A stretch of DNA of 64,000 nt, from positions 1,550,001-1,614,000 of the forward strand of contig VJWN01000007.1 of assembly GCA_007644065.1 (NCBI GenBank). Direction: 5' to 3'. This document shows, one piece after another, positions 46,533 to 57,367 of the stretch. The number at the start of each line of letters is the position of its first letter. The first letter of the stretch is position 1. The position numbers were made by a program, and so were the translations under genes. This DNA is from Margaritispora aquatica (lineage: Eukaryota > Ascomycota > Leotiomycetes > Helotiales > Discinellaceae). The notes under the pieces are model-generated. The model was not told the DNA's origin. It did no database searches and saw nothing but the letters and a program-made list of their open reading frames with translations.

Positions 46533-47166
46533 TTATAGACAGTGATAGCCGAAAGGAAGAAGCTATTATCGATTATAGAGTGAGAGGGCTACTCCGTGGG
46601 AGATGGCACAGAGAAGTTACACCTGGGGAACATGTGGTTGTAGGTAAAGTGAGGTACAATACCTGGAGGTGAAAAATATGCGATCACATGACTTCAATAC
46701 ACGCGAATACACGCGAACAAATGACTGGCCTGAGGCTCCACTGAGCTGGAGCTGAGCTTGGCTACCTTAGGCCATTATCCAATGTCATGTGTCATGAACA
46801 GATGCGCCTACAGTTGGTGGTGATACCTTTATAGATGCTTGAAAATTTTAATAGAACGGATATCACAATACTCTAATGCTTTGCGAGTCTAATTGATACA
46901 AAGATAGAACTTGGAACTGCCTTTACCTACCTTAACGGAAGGTACCCGACCGTACTTACGGTGCTACATGCACATCTCGCATTCCCCTTCATTAATTGGC
47001 TTTAAGATTCTCAGTCTGTGGTCTAGGTAAGACTACTAATTGCAATTAATCCACTCTATTCATTTCTTGAAAGTGAAAGTAGACTGGGATCGCAGTACTC
47101 GCTTGGAATTTACGCCCTCCTTTTCATCCAAGTCACGTCTGCGTTTTCTCTTTGCTGTGATTTCTG
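46533..47166. other. Intergenic region, homoaconitase promoter
   Basis: Upstream region of homoaconitase on one side and the 3' end of the finger-exonuclease gene on the other. No clear Gcn4-type or other site was identified with confidence. Confidence 0.5.
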
Positions 47167-50059
47167 TCAGTACTTAGAACAGGTGCCTGTAATTGAGAAA
47201 TTCCGATCTTCAAAATGGAAAAGGGTCTTACCGTCATTGTTATCAAGTGTTTGTTTATCCTTCAGCCAATCGAGGATAGATAGCTGGGCTGGTTTTACAA
47301 CCATGTCTGATTGCCAATCCTTCCCTCGCTCTTCAATAGGTCTGCACAGCTCATCAAACGCCATACAGACTAAGCGTGTCTGCTCACAGTCGACGAGCGC
47401 CTGGTGATTAAGGCCAATCAAATGGTGCCGGGGATACATAAGAGGGAAGAGAACTTCAAGCGACAATGGGATCTGAGCGTTTTTGGGAACGCCTGCGTTT
47501 ATATTTGCCCTGAGTGGATTGACTAAGGGAATGCAGTTCTCGTCAGGTGGCAGGATGTTCTCATATCCTTCGGATTCTAGGAGTTCCCTTAAAATTCGTA
47601 AATCCATTTGCGAACTATGATAGGCAAGGATGACTGTGTCTTGTGAAATCCCAACTCGTTGAAGGGCTGATGCAATTTCGTGTGTATCCATAAGGTCGAT
47701 GTCTGAACGTCGGGATGAAGAAAAAACCGATCTAGCTTTGGATCGGCTTAAGATTTTCAGAAAGGGATGCTCTCCCAAATGGTTATGGTCCAACCCATTG
47801 TGGTGCTTCACGATAGTGTTGATCAAAATCTTTCCCGAAACTCGCTCTATCATTGCGAATTCCCACAGCTGACGTGAGGAAGGCGAGAATTCATCATCCA
47901 ATATAACAAGATCAGAACCGGGTCGCGTACCCTGCGCAATGGCTTTTATTCGATCACGCACAATATTGTACTGAGGTGGAAAGATCCACCTTTTTCGAGC
48001 AGCAGACTCGAACGACTTTCGAGCTACTCCAAGATCGATGGCAGCATTCTCTCGATGACTCTTCCAAATTATAGGAGAAAGATGTTGGGGGCATCGTCCT
48101 GATCTATGGAAAGATTGCTTGTCACAACGGGGGTATGTGCAGCCAATGTTCTCATCATACAACTCTATGCCCTCGCTTTGAAAGAAAGAACTCACTTCTA
48201 AATAAACGTGACATGCAACGCAGCGAGCACTTAGCTGCAACCCATTCCGTACTCGGAGGAGACGAGAGGTATCTAAATCAATGGTGACGTTGTCCGGACA
48301 TCGCTGAATTATTAAGTTGTCAAGAATAGGATTTGGACCGATACATCTAAGGTTCAGATTAGCAAATGATACTTTGCTATGCTTTTCACTTTCTATTCCG
48401 CGGATAATCTATTAGCAGTCGACTTCGAGAATGGAATGAGGGTTCAACATACTCCACATAGTGGTGTTCCGATCCAGAATGCGAAGGCGATGTTCTTGGG
48501 AAAGCATCCCAGTTCCAAGATCGCCTAATTCTGGTTCTTCAAAGGACTCAAACATCAGCTCATCTTGTGCTTCGTCATCCTTTGCGCATGTGTCAGACTG
48601 ATCCTTGCAGTCGGCGTCCCCCAAATCCAAATTTTCGTTTTCTCCTTGGTCATCTTCTAAGTAGCTATGCCTGGGGACATGATTTGTGAAATGACAGCGA
48701 CCATGACGAAGGATGCGGGTGTATAAGGGCAAATCACTTTGGAATGGCAATTCTTCCACCTCTAGTGGGTCATACTTAGTGTCGTCTGCGATGTGGCTTA
48801 GCCTAATATGCATCTTTCGATGATCTCTCATGCCGCATGCACTCAATTGCTGGCCGGACACAGCGGCGCGGCAGCAAGAAAGAGGGCAAAGAAATACTTT
48901 TTCCACTGCGTGTTCTGGGCTGTCCGAATGTTGCAAAACCTCTTGGATGGTCGCAAATCGTGCAGTGCAGCCGATGCGTAGACAGAGAAAAGGATGGGTG
49001 TGACATCTCGCATGATATCTTGCCTGTTTCTTCCCAGTGAATTTCGATTCACACTCATATTCTTCCGCAAGAGGACATGAGTATGTAACTCTAACTTCTT
49101 GGTGTATTTCAGAGTGCTTCCGTGCATCCTGACCCCAAGCAAAAAGCTTCGTACAACCGAACTCGTTCGCAAGAGGACAAGCATATCGCAGTTTCTTATG
49201 TGCAGAATCTGCGTGTTGGGCAGCTATATCAACACTAGCAAAGGTCCTATTGCAGTTCTCACTTTCTGCTAAGGGACATGGATACCTCTTTTTCTCGTGT
49301 ATTAGTCTGCTATGACTATGTGCCCCACTGGATTGGGCGAAGGTAGCTGTACAGTTTTCTTTTTCTGCCGAAGGACACGGATATCGCTTTTTCCTGTGCA
49401 CCGAGTTGGCGTGTTGGCGTGCGGCATGAGAGTTGGCAAAAATCCGATCGCACTTCTCTTGGTCTGCCAATGGACATGGAAATCTCAAAGAGTGGTCGTG
49501 GACATGTCTGGTATGTTCGTGCGCGGAACTAGTGCTAGAGAAGGTAGCTTCACAGTTTTCTTTTTTTGCCCAAGGACACGGATATCGCTTTTTCCTGTGT
49601 ACCGAATTGATATGTGAGCTAACACCTTGCGCCGTTGTGAATTTTGATTTACAGCCATGGATCTCCGCGATTGGACACGGCCACCCTTCTCCTCGGTGCA
49701 TTGACTTTAGATGAATTTCCCAGGAGGAAAACGAGTCAAGTGTCGCCTTGCAACCCAGCTCTTTTGCAAGAGGGCATATATATTGACCATCTTCTGTCTT
49801 GCGGAAAGGGGTGACACCATGGCTGAGAATGTCGTGGGAGAAAACCTCCACTTCAGACTTGAAAATCTCGTCACAGCCATATTGTTCAACATATGTGCAT
49901 CGAAACACCTGTCAAAGGAAGAATCAGTATCTTTAGTACGAGATAATATGCGTATGATCAGAAATTAATGCCTACCATTGGCGGGGATTGTGTGTTTGGT
50001 GTTGTCTCCCCCGCTGGTCGTTTGGTCGACGCTTGCTGTGATCGTATAGTTGTTGTCAT
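47167..50059 (-). CDS. C2H2-like finger array fused to DEDDh exonuclease
   Basis: Four exons join what at first looks like two genes: 50059-49976, 49908-48453, 48392-47232 and 47186-47167. The ATG at 50059 has a strong context (gccaccATG). The 60-nt intron 48393-48452 (gtatgt donor, tgctaat branch site, aatag acceptor) removes two in-frame stops and links the parts; the exonuclease frame has no start codon of its own in the open stretch upstream. The result is about 906 residues. Residues 29-390 hold about nine fingers of the form C-x7-C-x12-H-x4-H (for example YPCPLAESENCNRTF), joined by RKKRYPC-type linkers, plus two divergent ones. After an acidic spacer comes a second Cys/His cluster (about 565-620; CVAC, CTYPRCDKQSFHRSGRC). 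The exonuclease domain (about 675-860) keeps all DEDDh motifs: ExoI VILDDEFS, ExoII YHSSQMDLRIL, ExoIII NHQALVDCEQT. A 3'-5' RNA or DNA exonuclease guided by fingers is an inference. A final 45-nt intron is optional because it keeps the frame. Confidence 0.85.
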
Positions 50060-50520
50060 GGTGGCGAGTTGGGTTGAAGTTCCTTGAGCATCAGTTTGAG
50101 ACGTACCTCTGTACGGTCGTGGGCGCTAGGACTACGGACTTTTACGAACTTCTGGCTATTATGGACTTCGGAGGAATACCTCTCTTAGCTAAAGTATAAA
50201 TTGCCTTCGCCTTATAACATTGGTCCTTCCCGAAGGTTGGGGCCCTTGACAGATTTCTACACTGCTATTGTCTCAGTACTAAAATAGGATTCCGATCGAG
50301 TTCGATCTCGTCATAGATTTTTGGTGTTTTTCGTTATAAAAAGTCAAAAAAAAGCTGTAAAAACCCTGTAAAACCAATCTGCTTTTTAATGGTTTTTTTA
50401 ACCCCCCCCCCACAATTAATTATAATGAGGTTGCTTCTCGAGAGTATCGATAGCTAGAGCCGGGCGCTATCTCAGATCTCCAGCCAATTTCATGCCTTGT
50501 GGAACCTCCGGTTTTCTCAT
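50060..50520. other. Intergenic region, promoter of the finger-exonuclease gene
   Basis: Short AT-rich spacer with a C-run at 50402-50411. It contains the upstream region of the minus-strand gene on its left and the 3' UTR of the transporter on its right. No gene is seen. Confidence 0.5.
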
Positions 50521-52313
50521 CTATTTCGTCTCAGCAGCTGAAACCACTTCCACTCTCTCAACATGCGCCGCCCTCTCCTCCTTCATCTCGGCATTCGCCA
50601 GCTCCGCAATGTCGACGGCGCCCGGCCCGTCGAAGAACTTGCTAATCTCCTCCATGGGCGTGTACCGCGTCTCAACGATGAAGTAGTAGATGATGACGAC
50701 CTCGAAGAGCAGGAAGACGCAGTAGACGAGGTAGTACTTCCACGCCAGCGCCTCCAGCGCGATGGCGTTGACGTATTGGTTGAAGAATAGCGCCGCCGTG
50801 ACGCAGAAGTTCAGCCACGTGAAGCCCTTGGCGCGGAGTCCGTAGGGCAGGATCTCGGTGCTGTAGGATGCGAGGAGGCCCGATCTAAGTGGTGGCTGTC
50901 AGTTTTGTGATCTGGGATGAATGGCTGGAATGCGGAGAAACTTACTTGAAGTCGTAGAAGGTACCGTAAACGAAAATCATAAATACAAAAGCACCGCCCA
51001 GACCTTTGACCGGCGCAATCGCATATCTAGCAGCGATGATGGTCCAAATTGTGAAGGCGAACAGCGTGCCAATTGTTGACACCAGGTAAGTGCGTCGTCT
51101 ACCTACTTTATCAACGAAAAATGACATGGTGATGTTGACAATCAGACCCCAGGTTTTGAGTCCGCCATTGATGCCGAGTTGCGTCTCCGGACTCGTGATA
51201 CCCATATTATTCATGACCTGATACAGATAGTATGAGATCAAGCCGTTTCCAGACCATTGGGAGAAGAAGCCGATCGCCGTGATGATACCGATCCTCTTTC
51301 GGTTTCCCTTGGTGCGGAAGAAGTCCAGCCAAGAGTTCGCTTCGGACTCTTTGTCGAGCAAGATTGCAGCTCGGATCTCGGTGAATTCAAGCTGGGCAAA
51401 CTCGTCGTCGGCAACGTTGCCTGCGTGGTAGTAGGTGATGATCTGGAGGGCTTTGTCTTCCTGGCCACGGTTGATGAGCCATCTGGGACTTTCGGGAATC
51501 CACCAAATCATGGCGAGGATAATCAACGAGCAGATAGCCTGCAAAAGGGAAGGGAGGCGCCATGACCAATCGTTCTGCGAATCTTTAGCTATTGCTTTCG
51601 AAATCAAATCATTGAGAGGTAAGGTAATCTGACCTTGATTTGAAGCGTGCCAAAAGTCACCCACGATGCAATGAATGCACCAGAATGATACGAAGCAGCG
51701 CTCAAAGTGACCAGCGTAGCTCTGTCCTGGGGATGAGCAATCTCGGCAATGAGAACTGGCGCGGATCCAAGAACAATGCTGTCGCCAAATCCGAGAAGCA
51801 CGCGCGCTGCAATGAACATGCCGAAATTCTGAGCACCAGATTGCAGTCCAACGGCAAGTAACATTATGATACAACCTACGGTAATACCTGCCTTTCGTCC
51901 AAACCTATCAACTGTGTACGGGATGACGAAGAGACCGAGAGTTGAGCCTAGGGACATGGAAGCGTTGAAAAAGCCGAGAGTGCTGCCTTTGGGGTGATCA
52001 AAGTAGTCGCGCCAGTAGCTCAGTGTTTGCAATCCATTCATCATGGAGCCATCGAAGCCTAGGTGGAGTTTAGTTATTACACTTAGACAACAAATTCAAC
52101 ACCTGAAGATTGTTATACGAAAAGCTTACCATTGGCTGTGTTGGTAATGATGAGAACAACAATGAATCCATAGAGCTTGCGAAGATTAGCATCTTTGTAC
52201 CACACAATTCGAGGAAAGGTTCGTCCGGCAAAGAAGAAGTGTCCCTTTGGTGGTGGAACAGGTTTCAGAGCAGGATCCTGGTGGACTCGAGGAACTCCAC
52301 TTAGGAACCCCAT
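50521..52313 (-). CDS. MFS sugar transporter (lactose/cellodextrin permease-like)
   Basis: Proton-coupled sugar porter of the major facilitator family in the plasma membrane, similar to the fungal lactose-permease/hexose group. Four exons: 52313-52130, 52058-51634, 51574-50946 and 50884-50521 (introns 71, 59 and 61 nt, phases agree), about 533 residues with 12 predicted membrane segments. Family motifs are visible: NTANGFDGSMMNGLQ in segment 1, DRFGRKAGITVG after segment 2, the PESPRWLI motif after segment 6, and DKVGRRRTYLVS after segment 8. The N- and C-termini are hydrophilic. It sits immediately downstream of an intracellular GH43 on the same strand, which suggests import of pentose or arabinose-containing oligosaccharides rather than simple glucose; the substrate is inferred from this context only. 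Confidence 0.92.
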
Positions 52314-53173
52314 CTTGAATTATGAGGACTTATATCCTCAATGCAAGTTAGGTTTGGTTCGTTAAGATCACGAGACACGAATGAGTCGCTAAACCAAGGA
52401 GTTGCAAGACCAGAAGAGGATAAAGAGGAGACGAGTCCTACGGGAGAGAAATCTCATATTCAATCGAGGGTGGGGTTGGAGGTTTTTATGTACTTTTCCA
52501 CGAAGTGTTTTGCGGTGACATGCCAGAGCAAGATGCCTTCTCGGTAAGTCCTCGACAACCAACCCGAAGCATCAACCCCACAAGCGAGTTCGCCCCAAAA
52601 ACGCGGGGTAACGATTATCCCCAGTGTTTCGCTAAAGTAGGCATTTAGCCATCGTTTTAACCGACATATCTGTCATTGGGACGGGAGACGGTCCAAATGT
52701 GAGTAGGTTGCTTGCATCTCAGTCAAGGTTTTATGGTCATTTTCAGGAGCCAAGTTTCAAGAAACCAACTGCAAGTATGCGAGCATTTAGGCAATACCTA
52801 ATCTATTGGCGGGCAGCCTCTCAACTGGCACATACTGTTGGATCAGCGACCTAGCTTTCAAGGCGATAGGGAAAGAGCGTATAAGGTATCATCACTACAT
52901 GCGAACTTGATCTTCGCGTTCTAAGGCTATATAGCGAGAAGCACTTTGACTAGCCAATTACCAGTCTCCTATTGCCTTGAAATTTAGATCGCTGATCTGA
53001 TAGTGCATTAATTAAGACGCAGTTGCTTTTCTATCGGTAAGCGAAGCATACGGTCCTGCATACAATTTAAAGATGAGACAGCTTGCTTTGAAACAATAGC
53101 GGAGACTTACAGTAATGAAATCATGGTAGATGGGATGGTGGGTATATGGCAAGTATATCATGATGTGTATGTT
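52314..53173. other. Intergenic region, transporter promoter
   Basis: Upstream region of the transporter gene and 3' UTR of the GH43 gene. No gene is supported; some short GC-rich motifs could be carbon-catabolite sites but are not specific enough to call. Confidence 0.5.
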
Positions 53174-54777
53174 CTATTCTACGTCCAGATTCTCAAACTG
53201 AACCTTTGCACCACTGCTTTCGGAATTCGCAAAGCATCCAATTATAGGCCCCACAAAGTCAGGTGCAGTCATGTCTATGGTATCCTGAGCAGGCAAAGCT
53301 ACCCACTCGTCCCAATCTATACCACGATAAGAAAACTCATAGCTTGACTCTGTATATTGCAATCTTAGGTGGACTGAACCTGCCTGCCAATCCCAAGGGG
53401 AAGTGATGGTCTTCGAGATGTTCTTAGATGTTGCAACCACCTCCAGCACTATTTCCTTTGTGTTGAAGTCGTAAAATAGCTTCATGTATCTGAGCTCATC
53501 TTTGTAGTATGCCAGTCCAGCTTGAACGTTGGTAGAAGATTTGTGCATAACAACCGATGCGGTTCCAATAAGACTTCGCTGTCGTTTTCCAGCAAATGTC
53601 ACAGGGTCTTTCCATTGAGCAAGGTTTCCTTTGCTTGCAGTCAGGGTAAGGGTTTTGCCATCATCGGAGAAGCAATGGTCGTCTAGCTTAGCATCTCGAA
53701 TGTAAAGATAGTCTACCATCGGTGCAGCTGTGAGTCGCGCTTGGCCCTCTGGGCGTACTAATGCTGTCCCATCTGGACGGACTGGGTTTGTCTTGACTTG
53801 CGACATCTGTGGCCACTCGCCATCAGTCCATTGCGCAGGAGTAAGGAAAGTTTCTCTCCCCATCACATATCGGCCACTCTGCTTCCTGACTCCAAGACAG
53901 ACTCCCCACCATTCTCCCCGCTGGTCTTGGAACAGATCTGAGTGACCGGTGTAGCGTATGTACTCGTCTGTATTGCGGGCAGTCAAGATAGGATTCTGAT
54001 CATAAGGCTCGTATGGGCCCCAGATATCCCGCGACCTTGCAACAGTGATCATATGGTCTTCATGAGTACCGCCTTCGGATATCGCGAGGTAGTACCAAGA
54101 GTCCTTCTTATACATGTGGGGGCCTTCAGGATAAATGCCTCCAGTCCCATCCCAGATTTTCTTCTCCTCGGAAAGCTTCTTGCCTGTCTTCAGATCGATT
54201 TCAAATAAGTGAATCTTCGTCATGGGGCCTGGAGATGCAGAGCCTTGGATGAAAGATTTTCCATCGTCGTCGAAGAAGATGCTTGGATCGATACCTTCAA
54301 AATCAAAATAGACAGGATCGCTCCATTCGTTTGACCAGATGTCACAAGTTGAGACGATGAAATTCGCTAATTTGTCTCTAATAACTCCATCTCCATGGGA
54401 AATGTTGGTGCACACGATGAAAAACGTTCCATCGCGATAGCGTATCGTTGGTGCATAGAGCCCACCGGTGGCATGCATAAAATCACCGTTTGCGTCTTTT
54501 GGCGATATTCTTGTGGTCGACAAACCTAAGGAGAGCTGAGATTGTCGGTGAATGGCATTTCCTACATCGCAGTATTATTAGCAATACTGTAGTGAGAAGT
54601 AGGGGGTTTCTGACCTATATGTTTCCATGATATAAGATCCTTGGAAGTGTAGATTGGTAGGCCTGGAAACGTGTGAAATGTCGAGTTGATCAGAAAGAAG
54701 TTCCCATCTACTAAGACAACAGAGGGATCAGGAGAAAATCCGGGAATGATTGGGTTAATCCCAGCTAAAGCTGCCAT
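53174..54777 (-). CDS. Intracellular GH43 beta-xylosidase/alpha-L-arabinofuranosidase
   Basis: Glycoside hydrolase family 43, inverting, expected to release xylose or arabinose from short oligosaccharides. Two exons: 54777-54615 and 54561-53174 (intron 53 nt), about 516 residues. There is no signal peptide (starts MAALAGINPIIPGFSPDPS), so it should act in the cytosol. The five-bladed propeller shows the three acidic residues: the base Asp in PGFSPDPSVV (about 17), the pKa-modulating Asp in FEGIDPSIFFDDDGK (about 142), and the acid Glu in YPEGPHMYKKDSWYYL (about 193). A C-terminal beta-sandwich of about 190 residues follows (from MVDYLYIRDAKLDDHCF to the end, KVQFENLDVE), as in the GH43 beta-xylosidase subfamily with a concanavalin-like domain. 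All catalytic residues look intact. The adjacent transporter supports an uptake-and-hydrolysis unit. Confidence 0.92.
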
Positions 54778-56044
54778 ATTGAATGAGGTACAGAGATAAG
54801 CTTAATAAAATGCCGATAGGAAAATTAAAGAGGAAGGTAATTTTGATGTACGAGTGTTTTCAATTAAAGGAGTTGAGTATGAATAGAGATCACGCTAGGT
54901 GACCTTAACGGTAATATATCCTACAAATCAGATGGTGAGGATGACAGCATAAACCAGTGTCTGCTTCTATATTTCGCTGAGCAACCACGAGGGACGTCTC
55001 TGAGAGCAAATAGAAATCTTGTTCTCTAATTATCTCTCTTGGCAAGGAGGGTTTTCCAAGTGAGGTTCTCGAAAAGTTCTGAGCAACATTCGTTGGCTAG
55101 CCGAATATGTAGCCAAACCACTTGATTTAGCCTATGCATGTGTCTTAATTAGCCTAAATATGCAAGAAGCGACTCTTAAACGGGGATCAGCGGGGAACCA
55201 AGGGGATCTTCGCCTTCCAATCAAGAAAACAATCGTAAATCTTATCTCGCGACCTCGGGTTGTTTTCCAATGTCGAGACTGACACTGATGTATCATGACC
55301 AAACCTGAATTGGCTTGGTAGTATGACAACAGTGAAAAGATGGGGTTGGTATAAACATAGTTAGGAGTATCCGTAGAGGTAGTTAACATGGAGTTGTGAT
55401 ATTGAATCTTTTTTCTAGCTAAAAAGCACTTTAGCAAGATACACCTTTATCTCCTAGCCTTACACATGACCAAAACCAGGCACATAAACAGCTTCTTAGT
55501 TAGAAACTTCCCCATTCTTAAAGCGATAGTCTTGCCTTCTCGTCAACAGTTTTCAGAGTGTTTCTCGAGAATAGATAGTAAATTCTTACGAGTGGTTGGT
55601 TTTTGCAACTGGCAGAATATAAAACATTCAAGAACACCTTCCGACATGTGCTATGAGATTTGTTGGATGGTATGAGGAGGGCAAACTCGTTCTCTTTCTC
55701 GCCATCATCAATAACTTTACTAAAGAGTTTTCATCCCCTATGTCCGAATATGCTGAGGTGGAAGTGAGTGGTCACGAACGAAAAAGCTGAGATACTAGGA
55801 TGCTCAGCGATTGGAATCATTTCGAGCATTTTCACCAGGTAAAAACACAGAGTAAGCGGTTCTAAATGAACTCTTCATATTGATCTTAATTAAAATGGCA
55901 GCTATAATATCTCTAATAGTCAATGCCTCCTCAATTAGAAGTTCACAATTACCACTTCAACCCCGCTTTCGATTATTCAGATACTCGCCAAACAAAACCA
56001 CCTTGCTTCGCAAATTTCAAATCGCTTCACATCCTCTTATCTTT
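54778..56044. other. Intergenic region, GH43 promoter
   Basis: About 1.3 kb AT-rich sequence containing the promoter of the GH43 gene and the 3' UTR of the EGF-domain gene. Small open frames (55132-55437 minus, 55880-56248 plus) are not convincing; the second overlaps the coding end of the neighbouring gene. Confidence 0.5.
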
Positions 56045-57250
56045 CTAAAACCCAAACTCATCCTCATAATCCTTCCACTTTGTACCAATAGGCTGCACAT
56101 GTGTATAACTCGACCCACTCGAGTTCATAGCCTGAACACCCGTGATCAAATACAAAGGCGTCATCAACCCATCATCACTAAAATACAACTTCGGTCTCTC
56201 CCTCCTGCGAAACGTCTGGACAGAGCCATCGGTATACTTGACAGTTGAATTGAACGCCTCTTGCAGCTTGAACGTCCACGGTCCTGTCAAGTTCCTCGAA
56301 AATTGATGCGCTGCCACTCTAGGCCACTGCTGGAAATTCTTCTCTACGAGATCAACCAGCCAATGCGACAAGATGTGCCAGTTCCCGCGCTTGTCGCGCC
56401 ACAGAAAAGTGTCTTCCGTCCAGGTTGGTGAGAGCTCCGAGGTGTTCCAGGCTTGGGTGTGTGTGAGGGTGTAGTTTCCATCATACGTCTTGGCTTGAAA
56501 AATTGCATCGTCTTCGACGCCCAAGATGATATCCGACACGGGATTCTGGGGCGTCCAGAGCGGCCAGGGAGCTGGGTTCGTGGATTGCGGGTTCTCGGGC
56601 GGGCGCGAGTCGAGCACCAATTTAAAATCCGTCCATGGCCCACGAATAGACGCGGCGCTAGATACGGAGATGTTGTTCGGCCACTGCTTGTAAGTGATGG
56701 ATTGGCACTTCCCAGTATCTGCATGGCTGGCATTGGTACCGATGGCGTAGAGGAGATATTTCTGGTCATAGGGACTCCAGAACACATACGCGTTGTGTCG
56801 GAATGAGCCCTTGATAGTCTCTTTGTACACGAAGGGGCCTTGCGGGCCAGTGGTTGATTCAGCGCGGATGATGACAGATGAAGGACGCCAGCCGGAAAGA
56901 CCACACCCTTGCCCGAACATATCCGCGATGAGGTGGAATGTGCGCGGGTCTTTGTTGTCTTGGATGATTTGCCCGCCCCAGGAGGAGTTGCCATATGGAC
57001 CGTAAAATGCCGTGTCATTGTAGGTTGTGTAGTTGAAGCCGGTGTTCTTTCGAGCTGGAGAGAGGTCGAGATGACCGCAATCATCACCTGTCCAGCCCGG
57101 ATCGCACTGGCATTCCATTGTGGTAGTGTTGACAGGTTTGGAAGCCGTGGTGCAGATCCCATTGAGGGAGCAGTCGTCGTCTGTGGTGCAAGCTGCTAGA
57201 ACGGATCCTAAGCCCATTGCACCTGAAACTAGGAGCTGAAGGAGCTTCAT
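56045..57250 (-). CDS. Secreted EGF-domain protein with glycosidase-like propeller
   Basis: Single exon, 401 residues from the ATG at 57250. An upstream in-frame ATG at 57340 lies only about 21 bases from a TATA box, so the 57250 start, which begins a clean signal peptide (MKLLQLLVSGAMGLGSVLAA), is preferred. After cleavage comes a single EGF-like module with six Cys (about 20-61: ACTTDDDCSLNGIC.., CQCDPGWTGDDCG). The rest (about 70-401) is a tryptophan- and asparagine-rich beta domain with blade-like repeats (FHLIADMFGQGCGLSGW, NAYVFWSPYDQKYLLYAIGT, GNWHILSHWLVD) and several N-glycosylation sites, reminiscent of five-bladed propellers of the GH43/GH32 type. I could not identify all catalytic acids, so the activity is unknown. 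EGF modules are uncommon in fungal secreted enzymes. Confidence 0.85.
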   Translation of the reverse strand: MKLLQLLVSGAMGLGSVLAACTTDDDCSLNGICTTASKPVNTTTMECQCDPGWTGDDCGHLDLSPARKNTGFNYTTYNDTAFYGPYGNSSWGGQIIQDNKDPRTFHLIADMFGQGCGLSGWRPSSVIIRAESTTGPQGPFVYKETIKGSFRHNAYVFWSPYDQKYLLYAIGTNASHADTGKCQSITYKQWPNNISVSSAASIRGPWTDFKLVLDSRPPENPQSTNPAPWPLWTPQNPVSDIILGVEDDAIFQAKTYDGNYTLTHTQAWNTSELSPTWTEDTFLWRDKRGNWHILSHWLVDLVEKNFQQWPRVAAHQFSRNLTGPWTFKLQEAFNSTVKYTDGSVQTFRRRERPKLYFSDDGLMTPLYLITGVQAMNSSGSSYTHVQPIGTKWKDYEDEFGF

Positions 57251-57360
57251 GATGAGGGTCGTGCTTGCAGAGATTTGTGCAAGACAGCTAGTCTGTTTGC
57301 TGAGTTCAGCTGAAGATGAGAAGACTGCTTGCCGAAACATTTCACTGTGAGATGCCTCAT

Positions 57361-57367
57361 CTTTATA
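57361..57367 (-). promoter_or_regulatory. TATA box of the EGF-domain gene
   Basis: On the minus strand TATAAAG lies 111-117 bases upstream of the ATG at 57250. Its spacing favours that start codon over the ATG at 57340. Confidence 0.5.

Noticed and set aside
48412..49908. Finger array as a separate gene ending at 48412, and nuclease as a second gene starting at 48240
   Set aside because: The nuclease frame continues upstream without any start codon, and a well-formed 60-nt intron removes the stops between the two parts in matching phase.
57251..57340. Upstream ATG at 57340 for the EGF-domain protein
   Set aside because: It is only about 21 bases from the TATA box and would bury the clear signal peptide 30 residues inside.
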